The position numbers and the translations under genes were made by a program. From Bifidobacterium breve (GTDB taxonomy: Bacteria > Actinomycetota > Actinomycetes > S36-B12), in the NCBI GenBank assembly GCA_945901095.1, contig CAMDKQ010000004.1, positions 1 to 45,623 on the forward strand: DNA of 45,623 nucleotides. Reading direction: 5' to 3'. Under the pieces are notes generated by a model, which did no database searches, was not told where the DNA came from, and saw only the letters and a program-made list of their open reading frames with translations. Positions 1 through 9,657 of this stretch are shown here, piece after piece (positions within the stretch are counted from its first letter, which is position 1; every line of letters starts with the position of its first letter).

Positions 1-262
1 GGACCTTTGTGCCGACCTTGATATCACTCGGGTTCCCCTTCACCTTCAGGGTCTTGACGATCGTCACTGTGTCGCCGTCGGCTAGAGGCTTCCCCACCGA
101 ATCCTTGATGACCGACACTCCCGGCAAGCCAAATTCCGTGTCACCGTCAGAGCCACCAGCACCGGTCGACCATTCGTGGGCACACAGCGAACACACCAGG
201 AAGTCTCCCATCTCGTAGGTGAACTCGCTCGCGCACTCGGGGCACACCGACATCTCGCTCAT
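1..262 (-). CDS. phnA: PhnA/YjdM family zinc-ribbon protein (C-terminus beyond left window edge)
   Basis: Minus-strand translation from ATG at 262: MSEMSVCPECASEFTYEMGDFLVCSLCAHEWSTG...VIKDSVGKPLADGDTVTIVKTLKVKGNPSDIKVGTKV; CPEC/C..C ribbon and 'DGDTVTIVKTLKVKG' core typical of PhnA/YjdM. Not in the ORF track because it runs off the edge. Confidence 0.85.
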   Translation of the reverse strand, partial: MSEMSVCPECASEFTYEMGDFLVCSLCAHEWSTGAGGSDGDTEFGLPGVSVIKDSVGKPLADGDTVTIVKTLKVKGNPSDIKVGTKV

Positions 263-350
263 TCGGTCAGGGTAGCGACTTCATGAAACCGTAGCCACGA
301 TCGAGTCCATTGGGCGAGATGAACACATTCGCAGTGAATCGGTTCTATTT

Positions 351-385
351 GCTTCATCTGCCCCGGAATCTGGGTCAGATGAAGC
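351..385 (-). terminator. Hairpin just downstream of ctaB
   Basis: GCTTCATCTG (351-360) / CAGATGAAGC (376-385), perfect 10-bp arms, 15-nt loop; 6 bp beyond the ctaB stop on the minus strand; no clear U tract. Confidence 0.6.
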
Positions 386-391
386 GGGGGG

Positions 392-1306
392 TTAGTTGAG
401 GAAGGGGTCGATTGCCACGGCTAGGAAGAGGAGCGAGAGGTAGGTGATCGACCAGTGGAACAGGCGCATTGCCGTGTCATTGATGTTCGAATCCTCGCGC
501 TTGGCGGCGGCACGTAGCCGGTACGCCATCACGATGAAGACGATGCCGACGACGAGCGCTGTTACGCCATAGACCCAGCCCATCGGGGCAATCCACACGA
601 GCGACAATGAAACCGCCACCATCACCCACGAGTACCAAATGATGCTTGCAGTCACCTGCAGGTTGGTGCGCACAACCGGCAGCATGGGAACACCTGCGTT
701 GGCGTAGTCATCTCGGTACTTCATTGCCAGTGGCCAGTAATGCGGTGGCGTCCAGAAAAACACGATGAGAAACAGAACAACCGGAGTTAAGGACAACCCC
801 CCAGTGACTGCGGACCAGGCGATGAGCACGGGCATGCAGCCGGCGGCACCGCCCCAGACGATGTTCTGCGAGGTGCGGCGCTTCAGGATCATGGTGTAGC
901 CGAGGACATACATGAGGACGGCGGCGAGGGCCAGCGCCGCTGAAAGCCAGTTCGCCAGCCACGCGAGCACGATCGCGCTCAGCAGGCTGAGCACGAGTCC
1001 TTGGATGACCCCGGCACGGACAGAAATTGAGCCGACGGCAGCCGGACGGGACTCAGTCCGGTGCATGAGGGCGTCGATATCCCGGTCGTACACGCTGTTC
1101 AGGGTGTTTGCGCCACCGGCGGCGAGGGCGCCACCGAGCAGGACTGCAATGGTCATCGTCAGGCTCGGAAGGCCATCTGCGGCAAGGAACATCGTCGGTA
1201 TAGCCGTCACGAGGAGAAGCTCGATGATTCGGGGCTTCGTCAATGCAAGATGAGCCCGGAATTTCGACCCTCCGGGGACAGCGAGCGGGGCGGCTGCAAG
1301 CGTCAC
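392..1306 (-). CDS. ctaB: Protoheme IX farnesyltransferase
   Basis: 304 aa UbiA-type membrane protein; 'LNSVYDRDIDALMHRTESRPAA' and 'WTPPHYWPLAMKYRDDYANAGVPMLPVV' motifs; GTG start. Confidence 0.95.
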   Translation of the reverse strand: MTLAAAPLAVPGGSKFRAHLALTKPRIIELLLVTAIPTMFLAADGLPSLTMTIAVLLGGALAAGGANTLNSVYDRDIDALMHRTESRPAAVGSISVRAGVIQGLVLSLLSAIVLAWLANWLSAALALAAVLMYVLGYTMILKRRTSQNIVWGGAAGCMPVLIAWSAVTGGLSLTPVVLFLIVFFWTPPHYWPLAMKYRDDYANAGVPMLPVVRTNLQVTASIIWYSWVMVAVSLSLVWIAPMGWVYGVTALVVGIVFIVMAYRLRAAAKREDSNINDTAMRLFHWSITYLSLLFLAVAIDPFLN

Positions 1307-1312
1307 GTAACG

Positions 1313-1318
1313 AGCGTA
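1313..1318 (-). promoter_or_regulatory. Candidate -10 box (TACGCT) for leaderless ctaB
   Basis: Minus strand TACGCT-CGTTAC-GTG: TANNNT exactly 6 nt before the start codon. Confidence 0.5.
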
Positions 1319-1384
1319 GTCAGATATCGCCCAATGGGCATCGTCGGTCCTCGAAGGGACAGCAATTCCGTAGGGCGCATTGGC

Positions 1385-1390
1385 TAGGGT
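1385..1390 (+). promoter_or_regulatory. Candidate -10 box (TAGGGT) for leaderless tkt
   Basis: TAGGGT-TTAACC-ATG: TANNNT exactly 6 nt before the ATG at 1397. Confidence 0.55.
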
Positions 1391-1396
1391 TTAACC

Positions 1397-3475
1397 ATGA
1401 CGCCGCCTGAAGCCTTGGACTCGCAGACAGCCCACCTGGCCTGGACACAGACCGATGAATCAGCAGTGCGGCATCTTCGGGCCCTTGCGATGGACGCAGT
1501 TCAGAAGGTGGGAAACGGCCACCCCGGTACCGCCATGAGCCTCGCCCCCGCGGCCTACCTGCTGTTCCAACGCGTCATGCGGCACGATCCGAGTGACCCC
1601 CGCTGGCTTGGCCGCGATCGGTTCGTCCTGTCCGCCGGCCATTCGAGCCTCACGCTGTACAGCGAGTTGTTCCTGTCGGGCTATGGCCTGAGCATGGAAG
1701 ACCTCGAGTCCTTCCGTACCTGGGGCAGTCGCACGCCTGGACACCCGGAATTCGGGCATACTTCGGGCGTTGAGACGACCACTGGTCCCCTTGGGCAGGG
1801 TCTGGCGACGGCGGTCGGCATGGCCATGTCGGCACGCTACGAGCGCGGGCTATTCGACCCCAATACCCCGGACGGTGACAGCCCCTTTGACCATCGAATT
1901 TGGGTGATCGCCTCCGACGGGGATCTTGAGGAGGGCGTCACCTCCGAAGCATCGTCCCTTGCAGGCACCCAGCGGCTCAACCGACTGTGCGTCATATGGG
2001 ACGACAACCACATCTCGATCGAAGGCGATACTGCGGTTGCCTTCACTGAGGATGTCTTAGCGCGTTACGCCGCCTACGGCTGGGCAACCCACAGTGTCGA
2101 CCGCCTGCCCGACGGCGACATCGACCGCGAGGGTCTCTTCTCCGCACTCATGGCAGCGACCGTCGAGCCCGACCGACCGACCTTCATCCGGATGCGGACC
2201 ACCATCGCGTGGCCAGCCCCCAACGCGCAAAACACCGCCAAGGCCCACGGCTCCGCCCTAGGTGCGGCAGAAGTGGCCGCCACCAAGACCGCACTCGGTC
2301 TGGATCCAAAGGAGTCTTTCGCCTTCGATCCGGCAATACTCGCCAATGTGCGATCGGCGCTCGCCTCTCGTGTGACGGCAGGTCGTTCTGCGTGGCAAGC
2401 TCAATTCGATCTGTGGCGGGCAAGTGAGCCGCAGCGCGCCGAGTTGCTCGATCGGCTCGTCGCCAACGAACTCCCGGCCGAGTTCGATGCTGCATTCCCG
2501 CACTACGACCTCGGTGGTTCGGTTGCCACCCGCAAGGCCTCCGGCGAGGTCATCAACGCCGTTGCTGACGTCATGCCCGAACTCTGGGGAGGCTCCGCCG
2601 ACCTCGCCGAATCAAACAACACGACTATCGAGGGCGGCGGTAGTTTCCTGCCCGCCAGCTCGACCTTGCCCGGTGCTTCACCCTACGGACGCATCCTGCA
2701 CTTCGGCATCCGCGAGCATGCCATGGGTTCAATCCTCAACGGCATTGCGGTCGACGGACTCACCCGTCCCTTCGGCGGAACGTTCATGGTCTTCAGCGAC
2801 TACATGCGTGGGGCCGTCCGGCTCGCAGCCCTCATGCAACTGCCGAGCATCTTCGTCTGGACCCATGACTCGATCGGCCTCGGCGAGGACGGCCCGACCC
2901 ACCAGCCGGTCGAGCACCTCTGGTCATTGCGAGCCGTACCGGGCCTGAGCATCGTCCGCCCCGCCGACGCGAATGAGACCTCCGCGGCATGGCACGCCAC
3001 CCTGTCGCGACGTACCCCGGTCGGCCTCGTCCTCACCCGGCAGAACCTGCCGACCCTCGTCGCCGCAGACGTCGCGCTCAACGGCGTTCGGCAGGGTGCT
3101 TACGTCCTGCTCGATTCGCCAGACCCCCAGGTTCTCCTCCTCGCGACGGGTTCCGAGCTGCAGTTGGCCGTGGGCGCCCACGACCGTCTCAAGGCCGACG
3201 GCATCAGCAGTCGCGTCATCTCGATGCCGTGCCTCGAATGGTTCGATGAGCAGGATGAGGCCTATCGCGATTCCGTGCTGCTCCCCTCAGTTCGAGCCCG
3301 GGTTGCGATCGAGGCTGGCAGCACCCTTGGTTGGTGGAAGTACGTCGGCGACCGTGGGCACATCATCGGCATCGATCACTTCGGCGCCAGCGCCGACCAG
3401 CAGGTCCTGTTTGAGGAGTTCGGCATCACCGTCGACGCGGTCGTCGCGGCCGCAGTCATATCGATTCGCCCGTAG
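1397..3475 (+). CDS. tkt: Transketolase
   Basis: 692 aa; 'GHPGTAMSLAPAAYLLF', 'GPLGQGLATAVGMA', 'SDGDLEEG', 'HDSIGLGEDGPTHQPVEHL' motifs. Confidence 0.97.
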   Translation: MTPPEALDSQTAHLAWTQTDESAVRHLRALAMDAVQKVGNGHPGTAMSLAPAAYLLFQRVMRHDPSDPRWLGRDRFVLSAGHSSLTLYSELFLSGYGLSMEDLESFRTWGSRTPGHPEFGHTSGVETTTGPLGQGLATAVGMAMSARYERGLFDPNTPDGDSPFDHRIWVIASDGDLEEGVTSEASSLAGTQRLNRLCVIWDDNHISIEGDTAVAFTEDVLARYAAYGWATHSVDRLPDGDIDREGLFSALMAATVEPDRPTFIRMRTTIAWPAPNAQNTAKAHGSALGAAEVAATKTALGLDPKESFAFDPAILANVRSALASRVTAGRSAWQAQFDLWRASEPQRAELLDRLVANELPAEFDAAFPHYDLGGSVATRKASGEVINAVADVMPELWGGSADLAESNNTTIEGGGSFLPASSTLPGASPYGRILHFGIREHAMGSILNGIAVDGLTRPFGGTFMVFSDYMRGAVRLAALMQLPSIFVWTHDSIGLGEDGPTHQPVEHLWSLRAVPGLSIVRPADANETSAAWHATLSRRTPVGLVLTRQNLPTLVAADVALNGVRQGAYVLLDSPDPQVLLLATGSELQLAVGAHDRLKADGISSRVISMPCLEWFDEQDEAYRDSVLLPSVRARVAIEAGSTLGWWKYVGDRGHIIGIDHFGASADQQVLFEEFGITVDAVVAAAVISIRP

Positions 3476-3499
3476 CACCGGGCCACGAGGGAGCAGCGC

Positions 3500-4612
3500 A
3501 TGACATCACCGGCACCATTAGTGGAGTTGACCGCCCTCGGCGTGTCTATCTGGCTCGATGATCTTGACCGCCATCGAATCGACTCCGGTGGACTTGCCCA
3601 ACTCGTCGACACTCGATGCGTGCGCGGGGTCACGACAAACCCATCGATCTTCGAAAAAGCCATCTCGGGTGGGGCTGCCGCCTACGCAGCCGACCTCGCG
3701 ACCCTCTCGGCGGCTGGCGCCGATGTCGACTCCGCCATTCGGCGCCTCACCACCGACGACGTCCGCGCCGCGTGCGATGTTCTTTATGAGGTCTGGGTCG
3801 CCAGCGGGCACGTCGATGGTCGCGTTTCAATCGAGGTCGACCCGAGGCTCGCCGACGATACCGAGGCCACCATCGCGCAGGCCCGATCTCTCTGGTCGAC
3901 CGTCGACCGACCCAATGCCCTCATCAAGATTCCCGCGACCAAAGCCGGGCTCCCCGCTATCACCGCGACGATTGCCGCAGGCATCAGCGTCAATGTCACC
4001 CTGATCTTCGCGGTCGAGCGTTACCTCGAGGTGGTGAGCGCCTTCGAGGAGGGTCTGCAACAGGCCGCGGCCGCCGGACGAGACCTTGCTGCGATTCACT
4101 CGGTGGCCTCGTTCTTTGTGAGCCGCGTCGACGTGGAAGTCGACGCTCGACTCGACGCCCTTGGAACCGATGAGGCTGCCGCGCTGCGGGGCCGTGCCGC
4201 GATCGCGAACGCCCGTCTGGCTTGGGCCGCACACATTGCATCACTCGCCACTCCAGCATGGCTCGCTCTGGCCGATCAGGGCGCACATCCGCAGCGGCCA
4301 CTGTGGGCTTCGACCGGTGTCAAGGATCCCGCCTACCTCGACACCCGATACGTGATCGACCTCGCGGTTGACGGCTGTGTCAACACCGTGCCTGAGCCGA
4401 CGCTTGAGGCTGTTGCAGACCATGGCCTTGTCTTGGGCGACACAGTCACCGGCATGGCCATCGAGTCCGCCGCCGTCTGGCAGGACCTTGCTCGGCTCGG
4501 AATCAACGAATCTGAGGTGTGCGAGAAGCTCGAGGTCGAAGGGGTCGCGAAGTTCATCGACTCCTGGGAGTCGCTCAGGTCAACGGTCGCCCGAGTCCTA
4601 GATGCGACATGA
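3500..4612 (+). CDS. tal: Transaldolase
   Basis: 370 aa; 'GVTTNPSIFEKAI', 'ALIKIPATKAGLPAI', 'INVTLIFAVERY'-like region; sits between tkt and zwf. Confidence 0.97.
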   Translation: MTSPAPLVELTALGVSIWLDDLDRHRIDSGGLAQLVDTRCVRGVTTNPSIFEKAISGGAAAYAADLATLSAAGADVDSAIRRLTTDDVRAACDVLYEVWVASGHVDGRVSIEVDPRLADDTEATIAQARSLWSTVDRPNALIKIPATKAGLPAITATIAAGISVNVTLIFAVERYLEVVSAFEEGLQQAAAAGRDLAAIHSVASFFVSRVDVEVDARLDALGTDEAAALRGRAAIANARLAWAAHIASLATPAWLALADQGAHPQRPLWASTGVKDPAYLDTRYVIDLAVDGCVNTVPEPTLEAVADHGLVLGDTVTGMAIESAAVWQDLARLGINESEVCEKLEVEGVAKFIDSWESLRSTVARVLDAT

Positions 4613-6129
4613 CGAATCCACTTCGCGATCCCCTCGATCGCCGGCTACCCCGGGTGGCGGGTCCGTGCGGTGTCGTGTTGTTCGGCGTCACCGGCGATCT
4701 GGCTCGCAAGAAGGTCATGCCAGCTATCTACGACCTCGCCAACCGCGGGCTACTGCCTCCGGGTTTCGCCCTCGTGGGGTTTGCTCGGCGCGATTGGGAG
4801 GACGAGGACTTCGCACAGATTGTTCACGATGCTGTACGCGAGCACTCCCGAACCCCGTTCAGCGAAGACACGTGGCGGCAACTTTCCGAGGGGATCCGTT
4901 TTGTCTCTGGCGAACTTGCGGATCCCGCCGCGTACGAGGAGTTGAGCAGGGTTGTCGCTGACCTCGATCTCACACGCGGAACGAACGGCAACCACGCCTT
5001 CTACCTGTCGATCCCGCCGGGCCTCTTCCCCGTTGTGCTTGAGCACCTGAAAACCTCCGGCCTCGCGACGAGCGCACCGGGCGCCTGGCGACGCGTCGTC
5101 ATCGAAAAGCCCTTCGGGCACGATCTCGCGAGTGCCGAGGAGCTCAATCAAGTTGTTGGCGACGTCTTCCCGTCCGGCTCGGTGTTCCGCATCGACCACT
5201 ACCTCGGCAAGGAGACTGTCCAGAACATCTTGGCGGTGAGATTCGCGAACGCCATGTACGAGCCCATCTGGAACAGCAACTACGTCGACAACGTCCAGAT
5301 TACGATGGCCGAGGACATCGGTATAGGCGGTCGTGCCGGCTACTACGACGGCATCGGCGCAGCCCGTGACGTCATGCAAAACCACCTCCTCCAACTGCTC
5401 GCCCTCACCGCTATGGAGGAGCCACTCTCCTTCTCCCCCGACGACGTCAGGGCCGAGAAGGAGAAGGTTCTCCGGGCAATCCGACTCCCGAAGAACATCG
5501 ATTTGCATTCATCTCGTGGGCAGTACACCGCTGGATGGCAGGGCGGCATCCCGGTGAAGGGCTATCTCGAGGAGGACGGCATCTCCCCCGAATCGACCAC
5601 CGAGACATTCGCAGCGCTGCGCCTAGATATCGACAACCGGCGTTGGGCTGGCGTGCCGTTCTACCTGCGCACCGGCAAGAGGCTCGGCCGCCGGGTCACC
5701 GAGGTTGCGGTCGTGTTCAAGCGCGTACCGCACCTGCCGTTTGAATCCACGGCCGTCGAGGAGCTCGGCAACAATGCCTTTGTGTTCCGGATCCAACCGG
5801 ATGAGGGCATTACCGTGCGTTTCGGCTCCAAGGTGCCAAACACCTCTTCCATCGAGGTGCGTGACGTCACGATGGACTTTCAATACGGGGAGTCATTCGT
5901 CGACTCGAGTCCGGAAGCCTATGAGCGACTCATCCTTGACGTGCTCCTTGGCGATCCTCCGCTTTTCCCGCGGCATGAGGAGGTCGAGCTCGGGTGGCGG
6001 ATCCTGGACCCGGTGCTCGATCGGTGGAGTGAGCAAGGCCAGCCTGATCAATATGTCTCGGGCGGGTGGGGGCCTCACTCGCAGTACGACATGGTAAATC
6101 TCGATGGACGGGTCTGGAGGCGGCCATGA
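4609..6129 (+). CDS. zwf: Glucose-6-phosphate 1-dehydrogenase
   Basis: 'GVTGDLARKKVMPAIYDLANRGLLP', 'RIDHYLGKETVQNI'; start placed at ATG 4609 (ATGA overlap with tal) rather than the ORF-track start at 4519. Confidence 0.96.
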   Translation: MTNPLRDPLDRRLPRVAGPCGVVLFGVTGDLARKKVMPAIYDLANRGLLPPGFALVGFARRDWEDEDFAQIVHDAVREHSRTPFSEDTWRQLSEGIRFVSGELADPAAYEELSRVVADLDLTRGTNGNHAFYLSIPPGLFPVVLEHLKTSGLATSAPGAWRRVVIEKPFGHDLASAEELNQVVGDVFPSGSVFRIDHYLGKETVQNILAVRFANAMYEPIWNSNYVDNVQITMAEDIGIGGRAGYYDGIGAARDVMQNHLLQLLALTAMEEPLSFSPDDVRAEKEKVLRAIRLPKNIDLHSSRGQYTAGWQGGIPVKGYLEEDGISPESTTETFAALRLDIDNRRWAGVPFYLRTGKRLGRRVTEVAVVFKRVPHLPFESTAVEELGNNAFVFRIQPDEGITVRFGSKVPNTSSIEVRDVTMDFQYGESFVDSSPEAYERLILDVLLGDPPLFPRHEEVELGWRILDPVLDRWSEQGQPDQYVSGGWGPHSQYDMVNLDGRVWRRP

Positions 6130-7028
6130 TTCGGCTCGAGGACACGAGCGGCGGTGCTGTCTCGGCAGCGATCGCGGCGGAGCGACGTCGAATGGGGTCA
6201 CCAACCACCGGGATGGTCTTGACCCTCCTCATCATGGCCGACGAGGACTCCCAGTCTGACGCGACTTCAGCAGCAGTCACCGCCGCCCGCCAGCATCCGA
6301 TGAGGATCGTGACGCTCGTCCCGCGTCCCGAAAGCACGGTCACTCGTCTCGACGCCGAAATTCAGGTGGGTGGTGACCAAGGCCCCGGCGAGGTCGCTGT
6401 GCTGCGACTTCGCGGACAACTAGCGGAGCATGCAAACTCCGTGGCAGTCCCCTTGCTCCTGCCTGATACGCCCATCGTTGCCTACTGGCCGGGTGCTTCC
6501 CCCAGCGTGCCGTCCGATGATCTCATCGGTCGCCATGCGCAGCGCCGCATCACCGACGCGGCAGCGGCTGCCGATCCGATCAGCGAACTTCACGCGCGCA
6601 AGTCTGGCTACATACCCGGCGATACAGACCTCGCCTGGGCCCGCATCACGCCGTGGCGCTCAGTTCTGGCCTCCATGTTTGACCAGAATGTCGGCCAAGT
6701 CTCGGCCATCATCGTGAGCGGCGAGCACGCCAACCCGAGCCTGCCACTTCTCGCGGCTTGGCTCGGTGCCGCACTCGGCGCCCCAAGTGAGGTTCGCGTC
6801 GACGATGGTCCTGGTGTGACCTCTGTGTTCCTCACGACCCCGGATGGCAACATCACCATCCAGCGTTCCGATAGCCGCACCGCGACGCTAATCCGACCCG
6901 GGTTCCCAGATTCAACCGTAGCAATTCCTCGTCGTGACCTTGCCGCCTTGCTGAGCGAGGAGCTACGCCGCCTCGATCCTGATGACACCTATGCCAGCAC
7001 CCTCGACGCACTCGACACCATCCCGTGA
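6126..7028 (+). CDS. opcA: OpcA, glucose-6-phosphate dehydrogenase assembly protein
   Basis: Follows zwf with ATGA overlap; 'VPLLLPDTPIVAYWPG' and 'DLAWARITPWRSVLASMFD' typical of OpcA; start set to 6126. Confidence 0.93.
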   Translation: MIRLEDTSGGAVSAAIAAERRRMGSPTTGMVLTLLIMADEDSQSDATSAAVTAARQHPMRIVTLVPRPESTVTRLDAEIQVGGDQGPGEVAVLRLRGQLAEHANSVAVPLLLPDTPIVAYWPGASPSVPSDDLIGRHAQRRITDAAAAADPISELHARKSGYIPGDTDLAWARITPWRSVLASMFDQNVGQVSAIIVSGEHANPSLPLLAAWLGAALGAPSEVRVDDGPGVTSVFLTTPDGNITIQRSDSRTATLIRPGFPDSTVAIPRRDLAALLSEELRRLDPDDTYASTLDALDTIP

Positions 7029-7801
7029 CCCATCGTGAAGTACTGCGGTACCCTGCGGCGCAAGCATTGGCCCTGTCGGTCGCTGCGAAACTCATCACCC
7101 GCATCGTCGAAGCTCAGGAAGCCTCCGGCTTCGCGCGCATTGTCCTGACGGGCGGCGGAGTCGGGACGGCAGTTCTCGCCGCCACCGCACGTGAGCCCGG
7201 TCGCGACGCCGTCAACTGGGCTCACGTCGAATTCTGGTGGGGCGACGAGCGATACCTACCGTCTGGAGATCCAGATCGAAACGACACCGCCGCCAACTCA
7301 GCACTCCTCGATCAGGTCGGTGTCGACCCGCGGCATGTTCATGCAATCGAGGGCCCTGACCGCTCGACGAGCCCGGAGGATTCCGCGCAGCACTACGCCG
7401 ATCAAATGAGAGCGCAAGCTAGGCCCGCGGATGACGGTCAGGTTCCTCGGTTCGATGTCGTTCTGCTCGGCATCGGCCCTGACTCCCACGTCGCAAGCCT
7501 GTTCCCCGGCTATCCTTCGCTCCGCGTGACTGACCGGTCAACCGCCGCCGTGCACGATTCGCCGAAGCCCCCTGCGACCCGCATCACCCTCACCCTGCCA
7601 GCCATCAATGCGGCGAGCGAGGTGTGGGTTCTTGCGAGCGGGACCGAGAAAGCGGAAGCCGTGCGCCTCGCACTGGACCCAGAGTCAGGCCCACTTCAGG
7701 TGCCAGCAGCCGGGGTCTGTGGCCGTGACCGCACCATGTTCTTCATCGATGAGGCAGCGGCTGCGGCGCTCCCGCTCGATTTCGGGCGACCGATCGCTTG
7801 A
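7025..7801 (+). CDS. pgl: 6-phosphogluconolactonase
   Basis: 258 aa; 'VEFWWGDERYLPSGDPDRND', 'GIGPDSHVASLFPGYPSL', 'PPATRITLTLPAINAA'; GTGA overlap with opcA. Confidence 0.95.
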   Translation: MTHREVLRYPAAQALALSVAAKLITRIVEAQEASGFARIVLTGGGVGTAVLAATAREPGRDAVNWAHVEFWWGDERYLPSGDPDRNDTAANSALLDQVGVDPRHVHAIEGPDRSTSPEDSAQHYADQMRAQARPADDGQVPRFDVVLLGIGPDSHVASLFPGYPSLRVTDRSTAAVHDSPKPPATRITLTLPAINAASEVWVLASGTEKAEAVRLALDPESGPLQVPAAGVCGRDRTMFFIDEAAAAALPLDFGRPIA

Positions 7802-7812
7802 TCCCCGACACA

Positions 7813-8448
7813 TCATGACCCTGCTATGTCCCGCATCTGCTCGATCATGGCGCACAGCGCGGTCATCCCCAACTCGAACCCCGATTCGTCAATGTGCTTG
7901 CGCGGACTACTGCGAAGGGCTCGGCCGATCGCTGGGAACTGGGCGTCATAGGACTGCGCCGAGCCGATGAAGCCAGCACTGAACGGCTCCACGGCCGAGC
8001 CCAGCACCAAGGAATCGAGGAGTGCCATGACCGGCATGATCGAAGGTGCAGGTACCCCAAACCGCTCGAAAAAGGCTGCGATCGGCTCGTAAATTGCTAG
8101 CGCATAATCCTCGTTGATCGCCCGTGACACGATGATCGTCGCGGCAACATGATGGTTGCGGTAGCAGTTCAGGTAGCTCCTTGCCATGATGCGTAGGTCG
8201 CCGAGGTCCTCGCTGGCCGCAAGCACGCTCGTGTCAATGCCGGCGTTGATGCGTCTATGAACAAGGGTGATGACGTCGTCAATCCCGCTCACGTGCGCAT
8301 ACAGCGATGGGGCTTGAACGCCGAGTCGTGCAGCGAGAACGCGCATCGTGAGCGCAGACTCGCTCTTGGACTCGTCGAGGATTGCGAGGGCAGCCTCGCC
8401 GATGAGTTCGCGGGTGACCCCGGGTCGAGCAGTTGTTCTCAGCAACAC
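7813..8448 (-). CDS. TetR family transcriptional regulator
   Basis: N-terminal HTH 'ELIGEAALAILDES...LTMRVLAARLGVQAPSLYAHVSGIDDVITLV'; GTG at 8448 preceded by AGAGGAG preferred over the ORF-track start at 8529; divergent from potA. Confidence 0.88.
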   Translation of the reverse strand: MLLRTTARPGVTRELIGEAALAILDESKSESALTMRVLAARLGVQAPSLYAHVSGIDDVITLVHRRINAGIDTSVLAASEDLGDLRIMARSYLNCYRNHHVAATIIVSRAINEDYALAIYEPIAAFFERFGVPAPSIMPVMALLDSLVLGSAVEPFSAGFIGSAQSYDAQFPAIGRALRSSPRKHIDESGFELGMTALCAMIEQMRDIAGS

Positions 8449-8504
8449 GCTCGGCTGACTCCTCTGTGATGTTACGACTTGGTAAAGGACCAACCACGGT
8501 CTTC

Positions 8505-8517
8505 CTAACGTCGTTAG
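8505..8517. promoter_or_regulatory. Palindromic candidate TetR operator CTAACG-T-CGTTAG
   Basis: Perfect 6-bp inverted arms around one base in the tetR/potA divergent gap, overlapping a candidate -10 (TAGTCT, 8515-8520). Confidence 0.5.
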
Positions 8518-8562
8518 TCTGTGGGTCACGTGTGCTTGACGTCAACCATTTCGGAGGAACCC

Positions 8563-9657
8563 TTGGACGCTTCGGCTCCGGCGCTCAGCGTGCGGGACGT
8601 CACGAAGACATTCCAAACACCCGAGGGCGGCCAGATCAGCGCCCTCGATTCGGTGAGTTTGGATATCGCCGACGGATCCTTCATGGTGCTCCTCGGTCCC
8701 TCGGGATGCGGCAAGACGACCCTGCTGCGCTGCATAGCCGGCCTCGAGTCCCCAGACTCCGGACGGATCGACCTTCGGGGGCAACGCATCGACAACATGC
8801 CGGTTTGGCGTCGGCGGGTTAACACGGTGTTTCAGTCGTACGCCCTGTTCCCCCACATGACCGTGGCACAGAACATCGCCTTTGGACTGCAGATGGACAA
8901 GGTTCCCGGCGACATCATTAAGCGCAAGGTCGGCGAATCCCTCGACATGGTGCACCTCTCTGGCCTCGGCTCACGTAAGCCCTCTCAGCTCTCAGGCGGT
9001 CAGCAACAGCGCGTGGCTCTCGCGAGAGCCCTGGCCAAGGAACCGGAGGTCCTTCTTCTCGACGAGCCGCTTTCCGCGCTGGACCTTAAATTGCGCCGTG
9101 GCATGCAGTCAGAGCTCAAACGTCTCCAGCGCGAAACATCGATCACCTTCGTCCTCGTTACCCATGATCAAGACGAGGCGATGGCGATGGGTGATCAGGT
9201 GGCCGTGTTCAACGATGGCAGGATTGTGCAGGTAGGCGAACCTCGCGAGGTATATCTGCGCCCATGCAGCCGTTTCGTCGCCGACTTCATCGGCGAGGCG
9301 AATGTCCTCACGGGAGCCCTCGATACCTACGGTCTGGTCATTGAATCCGTGGGCTTTGTTCCACGCGATCGGCTGATGCCCGACACTCAGGCCGCCCTCG
9401 GTCAGGTTCACGTAGCCGTGCGCCCCGAGAACGTCTCTCTCCAGCTCGATCCGGTGGGGTCGGCCAAGATCATCGATGTGTCGTACGTGGGTGGCGACAT
9501 GAGGGTCGAGGCGGTTGCCGCGGCTTCAGGCACAGCAGTAAACGCGGCGGTAAGCATCGTCTCTCGGGTGCCATCGCAGGGGGTCCAGCCGCCCCGCATC
9601 GGCGACCGGGTCAGCGTCAGCTTCGCCGAGGGATCACTCACCGTGGTGGCCGACTGA
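8563..9657 (+). CDS. potA: Spermidine/putrescine-type ABC transporter, ATP-binding protein
   Basis: Walker A 'LLGPSGCGKTTLLRCIAGLE', signature 'LSGGQQQRVALARAL', Walker B 'EVLLLDEPLSALD', C-terminal TOBE region; TTG start at 8563 after TCGGAGGAACC. Confidence 0.92.
   Translation: MDASAPALSVRDVTKTFQTPEGGQISALDSVSLDIADGSFMVLLGPSGCGKTTLLRCIAGLESPDSGRIDLRGQRIDNMPVWRRRVNTVFQSYALFPHMTVAQNIAFGLQMDKVPGDIIKRKVGESLDMVHLSGLGSRKPSQLSGGQQQRVALARALAKEPEVLLLDEPLSALDLKLRRGMQSELKRLQRETSITFVLVTHDQDEAMAMGDQVAVFNDGRIVQVGEPREVYLRPCSRFVADFIGEANVLTGALDTYGLVIESVGFVPRDRLMPDTQAALGQVHVAVRPENVSLQLDPVGSAKIIDVSYVGGDMRVEAVAAASGTAVNAAVSIVSRVPSQGVQPPRIGDRVSVSFAEGSLTVVAD

Noticed and set aside
4750-5508. 252-aa minus-strand ORF inside zwf
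   Set aside because: Antisense shadow of zwf; no motif support.
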